Shown: positions 25,757 through 33,525 of the stretch, in pieces | Layout of the letters: each line of letters begins with the position of its first letter | Numbering within the stretch: position 1 is the stretch's first letter | From: an uncultured Lachnospiraceae bacterium | Lineage (GTDB): Bacteria; Bacillota; Clostridia; Lachnospirales; Lachnospiraceae | Assembly: GCA_902796595.1 (NCBI GenBank) | Contig: CADBPM010000090.1 | Location: forward strand, 1 to 45,044 | Length of the DNA: 45,044 nt | Direction of reading: 5' to 3' | Notes under the pieces: generated by a model | The model's input: the letters and a program-made list of their open reading frames with translations, nothing else | Databases searched by the model: none | Told to the model about the DNA's origin: nothing | Position numbers and translations under genes: made by a program

Positions 25757-25805
25757 TCTTTTTGTCAGCTGAACGAAACAAAACAAATTCAACTGCAAAA
25801 GATAT

Positions 25806-25877
25806 GGCCTGTTGGTCAAGAGGCTAAGACGCCGCCCTCTCACGGCGGAATCGGGAGTTCGATTCTCCCACAGGCTA
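25806..25877 (+). tRNA. tRNA-Glu (CTC anticodon)
   Basis: A complete 72-nt cloverleaf is visible. The acceptor stem GGCCTGT pairs with ACAGGCT, with a G-U first pair. The anticodon stem CCGCC/GGCGG encloses the loop CTCTCAC, giving anticodon CTC, which reads GAG. The T arm GGGAG-TTCGATT-CTCCC is perfect. The 5' end resembles bacterial tRNA-Glu. The 3' CCA is not encoded. The G-U closing pair is unusual for a Glu tRNA. A terminator follows 18 bp later. Confidence 0.93.
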
Positions 25878-25895
25878 CTAACTTAATCATTATTT

Positions 25896-25925
25896 AAAAG
25901 TGAACCGTAAGAGGTTCACTTTTTT
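25896..25925 (+). terminator. Intrinsic terminator between tRNA-Glu and rimP
   Basis: A perfect 11-bp stem AAAAGTGAACC/GGTTCACTTTT with a 6-nt loop ends in a T run (to 25925). It lies only 21 bp before the rimP start, leaving no room for a full promoter. It should therefore terminate partially and regulate rimP-nusA expression. Confidence 0.85.
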
Positions 25926-25946
25926 GTTTGTTACTGAGAGGTGAGT

Positions 25947-26414
25947 ATGACAAAAAAAGAAATGTATGAAAAAAGAACAGAAGAACTGCTCATGCCAATA
26001 ATTAAGGAAAATAATTTTGACCTGTGGGACGTTGAATATGTTCGCGAAGGAAGTAATTGGTATCTCCGCGCATATATAGATAAAGAAGGTGGATTTACGG
26101 TAAATGATTGTGAACTGGTAAGCAGAAGACTTTCGGATCTTCTTGATAAAGAAGATTTTATCGAAGATTCTTATATATTGGAAGTAAGTTCTCCTGGACT
26201 TGGACGTCAACTCAAAAAGGACAGGGACTTTGAAAAGAGTATAGGCAAGGATGTTGATGTTAAACTTTTTACGCCTGTATCCGGAAGTAAAGAATTAACA
26301 GGAAGTCTTAAATCATTCGATAAGACAAGTGTTGTTATCACCTTCGAGGACGGAATAGAGCAGTCTATCGAAAGAAAGAATATATCAGTCATTAAACTGG
26401 CACTTGATTTTTAA
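25947..26414 (+). CDS. rimP: Ribosome maturation factor RimP
   Basis: The 155-residue protein assists 30S assembly. DLWDVEYVREGSNWYLRAYID near residue 25, when read in parts, and the DYILEVSSPGLGR-like segment (YILEVSSPGLGRQL, about residue 75) are diagnostic. The C-terminal Sm-like domain follows. I use the ATG at 25947, with GAGAGGTGAG just upstream; a GTG at 25941 is in frame but lies inside that site. nusA follows 22 bp later, the standard order. Confidence 0.94.
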   Translation: MTKKEMYEKRTEELLMPIIKENNFDLWDVEYVREGSNWYLRAYIDKEGGFTVNDCELVSRRLSDLLDKEDFIEDSYILEVSSPGLGRQLKKDRDFEKSIGKDVDVKLFTPVSGSKELTGSLKSFDKTSVVITFEDGIEQSIERKNISVIKLALDF

Positions 26415-26436
26415 TGACTTATCTAATGGAGGAAAT

Positions 26437-27516
26437 ATGATGAAAAAGAAAACAGATCAGGCTGACAACAGCGGAAAGGAGCTTATCGCTGCATTAAACC
26501 AGATTGAAAAAGAAGAATCGATCAGCAAAGAGATCGTTCTTAAAGCTATTGAGGATTCTCTTTATGCGGCTTGCAAAAATCAGTTTGGTAATGCAGATAA
26601 TGTCAAAGTATCTATTAACCGTGAAAGTGGCCAGATCGATGTTTACGCAGAGAAGACTGTTGTTGATGAGGTCGAAGATCCTGTAAGTCAGATGACTGTT
26701 GAAGAGGCAAGACTTACACATCCTAAGGCACTTACAGGTGATGTTGTAAATGTTATAATCACGCCTAAGAATTTTGGAAGGATTGCAGCGCAGAAAGCTA
26801 AGCAGGTTGTGGTTCAGAAGATCCTTGAAGAAGAAAGAAAGGTTCTTTACAGTACATATTCAGACCTTGTACATCAGATCGTTACAGGAATCGTTCAGCG
26901 TACAACCGGCGGAGTTGTAAGCGTTAATCTGGGAAAAGCAGATGCAGTTCTTACAGAGCAGGAACAGGTTAAAAGCGAACATTTCAAGCCGACAGAAAGA
27001 ATCAAGCTTTACATTGTCGATGTAAAGGACACGACCAAGGGACCAAGAATAACAGTTTCGCGTTCTCATCCGGAACTTATAAGAAAGCTTTTTGAAGCAG
27101 AGGTTGCCGAGATACAGGATGGTACGGTTGAAATAAAGAGCATTGCCAGAGAGGCAGGCTCACGTACAAAGATTGCCGTTTATTCAAACGATCCTGATGT
27201 TGATCCTGTAGGTTCCTGTGTTGGTGTAAACAGAAGCAGAGTTGGTGCTGTTATAAATGAGCTTCGTGGTGAGAAGATCGATATTGTTGTGTGGAGTGAA
27301 GATCCACGTGAGCTTATCATGAATGCGCTTTCACCGGCAAGATGCATAAGCGTAGATGCAGATGAAGTTGAGAAAACTGCTACAGTTATAGTTGCAGATT
27401 CACAGCTTTCACTTGCAATCGGCAAGGAAGGACAGAATGCGCGTCTTGCAGCCAGACTTACCGGATATAAGATAGATATAAAGAGTGAATCACAGGTTCT
27501 TGAGGAACAGGATTGA
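26437..27516 (+). CDS. nusA: Transcription termination/antitermination factor NusA
   Basis: The 359-residue NusA has an N-terminal RNA-polymerase-binding domain (about 1-130), an S1 domain (about 135-200) and two KH domains containing GSRTKIAVYS and GEKIDIVVWSEDPRELI. It lacks the acidic C-terminal repeats of enterobacterial NusA, as is normal for Bacillota. GGAGG lies 4 nt before ATG 26437 and 7 nt before ATG 26440, so either may be used. NusA modulates hairpin-dependent termination, so it could control its own operon through the terminator at 25896-25925. Confidence 0.95.
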   Translation: MMKKKTDQADNSGKELIAALNQIEKEESISKEIVLKAIEDSLYAACKNQFGNADNVKVSINRESGQIDVYAEKTVVDEVEDPVSQMTVEEARLTHPKALTGDVVNVIITPKNFGRIAAQKAKQVVVQKILEEERKVLYSTYSDLVHQIVTGIVQRTTGGVVSVNLGKADAVLTEQEQVKSEHFKPTERIKLYIVDVKDTTKGPRITVSRSHPELIRKLFEAEVAEIQDGTVEIKSIAREAGSRTKIAVYSNDPDVDPVGSCVGVNRSRVGAVINELRGEKIDIVVWSEDPRELIMNALSPARCISVDADEVEKTATVIVADSQLSLAIGKEGQNARLAARLTGYKIDIKSESQVLEEQD

Positions 27517-27534
27517 AACTAAGTTTCAATCTTT

Positions 27535-27594
27535 CATCGGTGCCGCTGCAGGCACGACATCGATGGGCACTATGCCTGCGGCAAAGTACAGATC
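27535..27594 (+). promoter_or_regulatory. Leader pseudoknot element, copy 1 (rnpM)
   Basis: Stem 1 pairs 27535-27545 (CATCGGTGCCG) with 27555-27565 (CGACATCGATG), with one mismatch and one G-U. The 9-nt loop contains GCAGGCA (27548-27554), which is complementary to TGCCTGC (27573-27579), so an H-type pseudoknot or two alternative hairpins can form. The SD-like block CAAAG ends 8 nt before the rnpM ATG at 27595. An inverted repeat ATTGAAAC/GTTTCAAT (27512-27530) spans the nusA stop just upstream. Confidence 0.75.
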
Positions 27595-27864
27595 ATGAAA
27601 GAGAAACCTTGTCGTTCATGTATTGTTTGCGGCAGTAAAAAGACAAAAGAGGAGCTTGTCAGAATAGTTAAGACGGCCGATGGAAAAGTATTACCGGATC
27701 TTTCAGGCAGACTTAATGGCAGAGGCGCTTATTTGTGCAGAAATTTAAAGTGTATCCAGGGTCTTAAGAAAGGATCGCTTGAAAGAGCATTTAAAATGAG
27801 TTTTCCTGCTGAAGTGTATGATGAGCTTTTTAAAAGATTTGAGGAACAGAATATAGATGAATAA
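27595..27864 (+). CDS. rnpM: RnpM (YlxR family) RNA-binding protein, RNase P modulator
   Basis: The 89-residue basic protein has the YlxR pattern: PCRSCIVCGSKKTKEELVRI at the N-terminus, then DLSGRLNGRGAYLC. The family is reported to bind RNA and modulate RNase P. Its gene lies in the standard place between nusA and ylxQ. No strong Shine-Dalgarno is present; the leader pseudoknot element ends 15 nt upstream. Its stop overlaps the ylxQ start by 8 bases. Confidence 0.92.
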   Translation: MKEKPCRSCIVCGSKKTKEELVRIVKTADGKVLPDLSGRLNGRGAYLCRNLKCIQGLKKGSLERAFKMSFPAEVYDELFKRFEEQNIDE

Positions 27865-28153
27865 AGTCTTATCATATCTTGGACTTGCCCAGAGAGCCGG
27901 AAAGATCGTATCTGGGGAATTTTCAACTGAGAAAGCTATTAAAAGTCATAAGGCATTTTTGGTTATAGTTGCAGAAGATGCATCAGATAATACAAAAAAG
28001 AGCTTCAGTGATGCTGCCGCTTTTTACAATATACCGCTTGTTATCTATGGCACCAAGGACGAATTGGGAGGGGCAACAGGCAAGCGCTTTCGCGCGTCAC
28101 TTGCAGTCATGGATGAAGGATTTGCAAAAGCGATAAAAGATAATCTGGAATAG
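27857..28153 (+). CDS. ylxQ: YlxQ, L7Ae/L30e-type ribosomal protein
   Basis: The 98-residue protein has the L7Ae/L30e fold: VLSYLGLAQRAGKIVSGEF at the N-terminus, then AFLVIVAEDASDNTKKSF. Such proteins bind kink-turn RNA. The ATG at 27857 overlaps the end of rnpM, which implies translational coupling. infB follows after 38 bp. Confidence 0.92.
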   Translation: MNKVLSYLGLAQRAGKIVSGEFSTEKAIKSHKAFLVIVAEDASDNTKKSFSDAAAFYNIPLVIYGTKDELGGATGKRFRASLAVMDEGFAKAIKDNLE

Positions 28154-28191
28154 TAAATCATAACTCATAGACCCGGAAAGGCGATTGTATA

Positions 28192-31041
28192 ATGTCGAGT
28201 ATTAAAGTAGTAGATCTTGCTAAGGAGATTGGTCAGAAGAGCAAGGATGTCGTTGATTTCCTTCGTGAGAAGGGATTTGAAGTTACCAATCATTTAAGCT
28301 TGATTGATGACAAAGAGGAGAACATTGTCAGGGAAAAGTTTGCGCCTGATACGGTAAAAAAAGTAAAGGCAGCACCAAAGACTGAAGCTAAGCCAAAGAC
28401 AAAAGTTCAGACACGCAAAAAGCCTGTTGGACAGTCTTTTGACGGAAGGTCTCCTGAAGCTAAGGCAAGGGCTGAAAAAGCGGAAGCCGAAAGGGCTGCA
28501 AAGAAAACGGTTTCAAAGAAAGAAACCGCTTCAGCTACAAAGGAAGTGGCTAAGAGCACTGTCGGCGACGCAGCTAAAAGTGAGGCTGTAAAGAAGGAAA
28601 CCAAAGTCGAGGAAGCTGTAGTAAGTACTCCGGCTGAGGAAACAAAGAAGGCTGTACAGCCTAAGGAAGAACTAAAAGAGGAAGTAAAAGAGGAAGTAAA
28701 AGAAGAGCCTAAGCTTACTCCTGAAGAAGCTGCAAGAAGATATGCTGAAAAGAAGGCTCGTCAGGCAGCCAATGCAGCAAGTGCCAAGAATAGGAGTAAT
28801 GGTGAAAAGAAGAACAATGGAAGAAATGGCGGTTCTTCTAATTCACGCAGCAATTCAGGAAAAGATAAGTCCGATAGCCATAATGGTTCATTTTCACATG
28901 GCAAGAACGGAAAAAATGACAGAAATGACAGAAATGCTGATTCTAAAAATGGAAAAGATCAGCCAAATAATGCCAAAGGCGGTGCACGTTCAAATGACAG
29001 ACCTCAGGGAGGACGTTCTTCTTCAAAGAGATCTGAGCCTGCTGGAGAGCGCTTTGTAGGCAAGAGCACCAACAACAGAGAACGTGATAAGGAACGTGAA
29101 AGAGAAAAGAACAGAGAGAGAGACCGCAACGAGAAATCGTTTGGCAAGCATTTTGATAAGAACAAGGCTCTTAATGATCTTGACTCTGACGATAAAGTAT
29201 ACAAGAAAAAGAAAGATCCGAACAGAAAGGGAGCTTTCATTAAGCCTGTAGTTGAGCCTAAGAAAGAAGATGATGGTGGTATCAAGAATATCACTATTCC
29301 TGAAACACTTACCATTAAGGATCTTGCTGACAAGATGAAAGTTCAGCCATCAGCTATCATCAAAAAGCTTTTCCTTGAAGGAAAAATGTATACAGTTACT
29401 CAGGATATCACTTATGAAGAGGCAGCTGACATTGCGCTTGAATTCAATGTTATTGCCGAAAAGGAAACTCCTGTAGATCTTGTTGCAGATCTTCTCAAGG
29501 AAGAAGAAGAAGATCCTGCTGCAATGAAGAAGCGCCCGCCTGTTGTCTGCGTTATGGGTCATGTAGACCATGGTAAGACAAGTCTTCTTGATGCAATTCG
29601 CAAGACAAACGTTACAGGTAAAGAGGCAGGTGGTATCACCCAGAAGATCGGTGCTTCTGTAGTAGAGATCAATGGAAGCAAGATCACATTCCTTGATACA
29701 CCTGGTCATGAAGCATTTACAGCAATGCGTATGAGAGGTGCGATGGCTACCGATATCGCTATCCTTGTAGTTGCCGCAGATGATGGTGTTATGCCACAGA
29801 CCGTTGAAGCTATCAACCACGCAAAGGCTGCAGGCGTTGAGATCATTGTTGCAGTAAACAAGATCGATAAGCCAAGTGCCAATATAGACAGAGTAAAGCA
29901 GGAACTTACCGAGTATGGTCTTATAGCAGAAGACTGGGGCGGTTCTACAACATTTGTTCCTGTTTCAGCAAAGACAGGCGAAGGAATAACCAGTCTTCTT
30001 GAGATGGTTCTTCTTACAGCTGATGTAAATGAATATAAGGCTAATCCTGACAGGGATGCCAGAGGTATAGTTATCGAGGCGAGTCTTGATAAGGGAAGAG
30101 GTCCTGTTGCTACTGTTCTTGTTCAGAAGGGTACTCTTCATGTCGGAGATTATATTGCCATAGGTTCTACTCATGGTAAGGTTCGTGCTATGCTTGATGA
30201 TAAGCATAGAAATGTCAAGACAGCAGGTCCATCTATTCCGGTTGAGGTACTTGGTCTTGATGGCGTTCCAAATTCCGGCGACACAATGCTTACCTTTAAG
30301 GATGAAAAGGATGCGAGAAACGCAGCCGAGGTATTTATAACTCAAGATAAGGCTAAGCTTATCGCAGAAAGTAAGCATCAGCTTTCACTTGATGGTCTCT
30401 TTGATCAGATCAAGGCAGGAAGCATTAAGGAACTCAATGTCATTATCAAGGCTGATGTACAGGGCTCTGTTGAGGCTATCAAGCAGAGTCTTATCAAGCT
30501 TAATAATGATGAAGTAGCTATTGCGGTTATTCATGGCGGTGTTGGTACTATTACAGAGTCAGATATCTCACTTGCAAGTGCAAGTAATGCTATCGTTATT
30601 GGTTTCAATGTAAGACCGGACCCAGTAGCCAAGGATACAGCCGACCGCGAAAAGGTAGATGTAAGACTTTATAAGGTTATATACAATATCATTAATGATA
30701 TTGAAGCTGCCATGAATGGTATGCTTGAGCCAATCTACGAGGAAAGAGTCATAGGACATGCAGAGATCCGCCAGACATTCAAGGCCTCAGGAATTGGTAC
30801 TATCGGTGGTGGTTTTGTTCTCGATGGCAAGATAGTCAGAGGATGCAAGGCACGTATCAACCGTGGAAAAGATCAGATCTATGAAGGACCACTTGCTTCT
30901 CTTAAGAGATTCAAGGATGATGTTAAGGAAGTCAATGCAGGATATGAATGCGGTCTTGTTTTCGAGAAATTCAATGATATCATTGAAGGTGATCAGGTCG
31001 AATTCTATCAGATGGTTGAAGTTCCAAGAAATAAAGCCTGA
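28192..31041 (+). CDS. infB: Translation initiation factor IF-2
   Basis: The 949-residue GTPase brings initiator tRNA to the 30S subunit. The N-terminus has the IF2N helical motif, then about 300 low-complexity residues rich in Lys, Glu, Arg and Asn. A second IF2N motif lies near 367. The G domain has G1 GHVDHGKT (about 456), G3 DTPGH and G4 NKID, followed by domains II to IV. The linker is long but typical of the family. A 12-bp in-frame tandem repeat occurs at 28669-28704. Its leader has only a distant GGAAAGG site. Confidence 0.97.
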   Translation: MSSIKVVDLAKEIGQKSKDVVDFLREKGFEVTNHLSLIDDKEENIVREKFAPDTVKKVKAAPKTEAKPKTKVQTRKKPVGQSFDGRSPEAKARAEKAEAERAAKKTVSKKETASATKEVAKSTVGDAAKSEAVKKETKVEEAVVSTPAEETKKAVQPKEELKEEVKEEVKEEPKLTPEEAARRYAEKKARQAANAASAKNRSNGEKKNNGRNGGSSNSRSNSGKDKSDSHNGSFSHGKNGKNDRNDRNADSKNGKDQPNNAKGGARSNDRPQGGRSSSKRSEPAGERFVGKSTNNRERDKEREREKNRERDRNEKSFGKHFDKNKALNDLDSDDKVYKKKKDPNRKGAFIKPVVEPKKEDDGGIKNITIPETLTIKDLADKMKVQPSAIIKKLFLEGKMYTVTQDITYEEAADIALEFNVIAEKETPVDLVADLLKEEEEDPAAMKKRPPVVCVMGHVDHGKTSLLDAIRKTNVTGKEAGGITQKIGASVVEINGSKITFLDTPGHEAFTAMRMRGAMATDIAILVVAADDGVMPQTVEAINHAKAAGVEIIVAVNKIDKPSANIDRVKQELTEYGLIAEDWGGSTTFVPVSAKTGEGITSLLEMVLLTADVNEYKANPDRDARGIVIEASLDKGRGPVATVLVQKGTLHVGDYIAIGSTHGKVRAMLDDKHRNVKTAGPSIPVEVLGLDGVPNSGDTMLTFKDEKDARNAAEVFITQDKAKLIAESKHQLSLDGLFDQIKAGSIKELNVIIKADVQGSVEAIKQSLIKLNNDEVAIAVIHGGVGTITESDISLASASNAIVIGFNVRPDPVAKDTADREKVDVRLYKVIYNIINDIEAAMNGMLEPIYEERVIGHAEIRQTFKASGIGTIGGGFVLDGKIVRGCKARINRGKDQIYEGPLASLKRFKDDVKEVNAGYECGLVFEKFNDIIEGDQVEFYQMVEVPRNKA
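28669..28704 (+). repeat. 12-bp tandem repeat inside infB
   Basis: Three units of the form GAAGTAAAAGAG (the first with C for G, the last ending in A) encode repeated Glu-Val-Lys-Glu-like blocks in the IF-2 linker. Unit loss or gain would keep the frame. Confidence 0.6.
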
Positions 31042-31059
31042 GTATTATAGAGGGACTTT

Positions 31060-31120
31060 CATCGGTGCTGCTGCAGGCACGGCACCGATGGCACTATGCC
31101 TGCGCGGTAAAGTACGATAA
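31060..31120 (+). promoter_or_regulatory. Leader pseudoknot element, copy 2 (rbfA)
   Basis: Stem 1 pairs 31060-31070 (CATCGGTGCTG) with 31080-31090 (CGGCACCGATG); all 11 pairs form, one as U-G. Loop GCAGGCA (31073-31079) is complementary to TGCCTGC (31097-31103). The block TAAAG ends 8 nt before the rbfA ATG at 31121. It lies 18 bp after the infB stop. Confidence 0.78.
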
Positions 31121-31522
31121 ATGAAAAAAAACAGTATAAAAAACGTTCGTATAAATTCTGAAGTCAGAAAAGAACTTGCAGAACTTATACGAAGTGGGAT
31201 AAAGGATCCAAGAGTCAGCCTTCTTACTTCTGTTACAGAAGTAGAGGTTGCACCGGATCTTAAGACTGCCAAGGTCTATGTAAGTATCCTTGGTGATGAT
31301 GAAAAGAAAAAATCTACTTTAGCAGGTCTTAAGAGTGCTATGCCATTCTTAAGAAGCCAGCTTGCTAAAACAGTTAATCTCAGGATAACACCTGAGCTTC
31401 GCTTTGTACTCGATACCTCTATAGAATATGGCATGCACATGTCTGAACTGATAGAGCAGGTATCGGACAAGGGAAATCAGAATGAAGATGTTTCTTCTGA
31501 AAATGAAGGCACGGAAGAATAA
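31121..31522 (+). CDS. rbfA: Ribosome-binding factor A
   Basis: The 133-residue protein binds the 30S subunit during late maturation. RINSEVRKELAELI and SGIKDPR near the N-terminus, VEVAPDLKTAKVYVS and the C-terminal LRITPELRFVLDTSIEYGMHM are characteristic of the KH-like RbfA domain. The start is set by the family N-terminus, since no strong Shine-Dalgarno is visible; a copy of the leader pseudoknot precedes it. A terminator-like structure overlaps its stop codon. Confidence 0.94.
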   Translation: MKKNSIKNVRINSEVRKELAELIRSGIKDPRVSLLTSVTEVEVAPDLKTAKVYVSILGDDEKKKSTLAGLKSAMPFLRSQLAKTVNLRITPELRFVLDTSIEYGMHMSELIEQVSDKGNQNEDVSSENEGTEE

Positions 31523-31563
31523 GGTGCCATAAAAAGGCACCATTGCTTATGGTGCCTTTTATT
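31521..31563 (+). terminator. Terminator or attenuator after rbfA
   Basis: A perfect 12-bp stem AAGGTGCCATAA/TTATGGTGCCTT (31521-31532 with 31547-31558) precedes TTTTATT. The loop contains GGCACC, which can pair with either GGTGCC arm, so alternative folds exist. nrnA begins only 30 bp later, so some read-through is expected. Confidence 0.75.
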
Positions 31564-31592
31564 AAGCTTATATTGAGAGGAAAGGAAGAAAG

Positions 31593-32576
31593 ATGCCAGA
31601 TAAACCTGAACGAAAAATACTGGACATTATTGATGGAGTAAAGACAATTGCGATATCAGGACACGTTCATCCTGATGGGGATTGTGCTGGTTCTACTCTT
31701 GGTCTGTATAACTATCTTAAGGAAAATACTGATGCAGAGGTAACAGTATTTTTAGAAGAGCCGGGGGAACACTTAAAGAGCCTTCCGGGAGCTTCTTCTA
31801 TAGTTAATGAGCTTCCTTATAATGCTCATTTTGACCTGTTCTTTATGATGGATTGCGGAGAGGCAGGAAGACTTGGCAAGATGGATAAGCTCCTTAAAAT
31901 GGCTGATAAGACAGTATGTATTGATCATCATATAAGCAGTCAGGGTATATGCAATGAAAATTATATTTTCCCTGAGCTTAGTTCTGCAAGTGAAGTCCTT
32001 TTTGAGATGCTTGACCCAAAAAAGGTGAGCAAAGAAACTGCAGAATGTATTTATACCGGTATTTTACACGATACAGGAGTATTTCATCACAATTGCACAA
32101 GTAAGAGGACCATGGAGATCGCAGGCTTTCTTATGAGCAGGGGCATTGATTTTTCAAAGATAATCGATGAAGGATTTTATGCTAAAACTTATAAGCAGAA
32201 TCAGATTCTCGGACGATGCCTGATGGAAAGCATGCTCCTTTGGAATGGAACAGTTATTGTATCTTATCTGACAAAAAAAGAACTTGAATTTTACGAAACC
32301 GACGGTAAAGATCTTGGCGGTATTATCGACCAGTTAAGACTGACTGAAGGTGTTAAAGTGGCTATATTTCTTTACGAGGCACAAAGCCAGTCTTTTAAGG
32401 TAAGTATGAGATCAACAGTCACAGATGTCGACCTTAGTGTTGTTGCATCCTACTTCGGAGGCGGCGGACACAAGATGGCAGCAGGCTGTACAATAAGCGG
32501 AAATGCACATGATGTTATAAACAGTATAACCAAGCAGCTTGAAATCATACTTCGATCAAGGAAATATATAAAATGA
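31593..32576 (+). CDS. nrnA: DHH-family bifunctional oligoribonuclease/PAP phosphatase NrnA
   Basis: The 327-residue phosphoesterase degrades nano-RNAs and 3'-phosphoadenosine 5'-phosphate. DHH-domain metal motifs are HVHPDGDCAGS (about residue 20), MDCGEAGRLG, CIDHHIS (about 109) and GILHDTGVFHH. The DHHA1 nucleotide-binding motif FGGGGHKMAAGC is near the C-terminus. AGGAAAGGAAG precedes the ATG. Its stop overlaps the truB start (ATGA). Confidence 0.93.
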   Translation: MPDKPERKILDIIDGVKTIAISGHVHPDGDCAGSTLGLYNYLKENTDAEVTVFLEEPGEHLKSLPGASSIVNELPYNAHFDLFFMMDCGEAGRLGKMDKLLKMADKTVCIDHHISSQGICNENYIFPELSSASEVLFEMLDPKKVSKETAECIYTGILHDTGVFHHNCTSKRTMEIAGFLMSRGIDFSKIIDEGFYAKTYKQNQILGRCLMESMLLWNGTVIVSYLTKKELEFYETDGKDLGGIIDQLRLTEGVKVAIFLYEAQSQSFKVSMRSTVTDVDLSVVASYFGGGGHKMAAGCTISGNAHDVINSITKQLEIILRSRKYIK

Positions 32577-33514
32577 TAGATGGTATTATCAATATATACA
32601 AAGAGCAGGATTTTACCTCAAGAGATGCTGTAAGTAAACTATGCGGGATCATTCATCAAAAGAAGGCGGGTCACACAGGAACTCTCGACCCTATGGCGGA
32701 AGGAGTTCTTCCGGTGTGCCTTGGCAAGGCGACAAAGCTTGTAAATATGTTTGTTGATCATGATAAGCAGTATAGAACTGTTATAAAACTTGGTCAGGCA
32801 ACAGATACAGAAGATGTTACAGGAAAGGTTACGCTGTCATCATATTATGATGATGAATGGTATGATGAAATCTTTGATTCAGGAAGATTTGATGAAGCAG
32901 TCCATTCATTTATAGGAGATTACAACCAGATCCCTCCGATGTATTCCGCAAAAAAAATAAACGGTAAAAAGCTTTATGAGATTGCCAGATCCGGCCAGGT
33001 AATTGAAAGAAAACCATGCCTTGTTCATATCAATGATATTACGGTCAATTCAATCAACAGAGTTTCAAGAGAGGCAGTCTTAACAGTTTCATGCGGTAAG
33101 GGAACTTATATAAGGACTTTGTGTCATGATATAGGTGAAAAGCTTGGATGCTATGCATGCATGAAGGAACTTGTCAGAACGAAAGTCGGAAGATTTGATA
33201 TCAAAGAAGCCTACAGACTCTCTGAAGTATCTCTGGCGGTTGCAGCTGGTGAACTTGATAAGCTTATCATTCCGATCGAGGATATCTTTAAGAATCTAAG
33301 GGCAGTAAAAGCGCTTAACGAAGGGGAAGACAAGCTTCTTAGGAATGGCGGACAGCTTAGATTCAAAAAAGAAATGATAATAAGAGGCGAAAAAACTGAT
33401 CCGGCAGACGATGAACTTTTTGCCATGTATGATTTGCAGGGAAAATTTACTGCGGTTTATAGCATGGATAATGCCAAAGGCTTTTTAAAAGTTAAACAGA
33501 TGTTTGTTTTATAG
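32573..33514 (+). CDS. truB: tRNA pseudouridine(55) synthase
   Basis: The 313-residue enzyme makes pseudouridine 55 in the tRNA T loop. GHTGTLDPMAEGVLPVCLGKATK contains the catalytic Asp when read around residue 38. QIPPMYSAKKINGKKLYE and CGKGTYIRTLCHDIGE are typical. The start overlaps the nrnA stop by 4 bp, and ribF follows after 11 bp. nrnA-truB-ribF is a conserved order in Bacillota. Confidence 0.96.
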   Translation: MIDGIINIYKEQDFTSRDAVSKLCGIIHQKKAGHTGTLDPMAEGVLPVCLGKATKLVNMFVDHDKQYRTVIKLGQATDTEDVTGKVTLSSYYDDEWYDEIFDSGRFDEAVHSFIGDYNQIPPMYSAKKINGKKLYEIARSGQVIERKPCLVHINDITVNSINRVSREAVLTVSCGKGTYIRTLCHDIGEKLGCYACMKELVRTKVGRFDIKEAYRLSEVSLAVAAGELDKLIIPIEDIFKNLRAVKALNEGEDKLLRNGGQLRFKKEMIIRGEKTDPADDELFAMYDLQGKFTAVYSMDNAKGFLKVKQMFVL

Positions 33515-33525
33515 ATGGAAGTATT

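Noticed and set aside
28742..29333. Alternative frames inside the infB linker
   Set aside because: They are by-products of the repetitive Lys/Glu/Arg codons. The main frame is uninterrupted.
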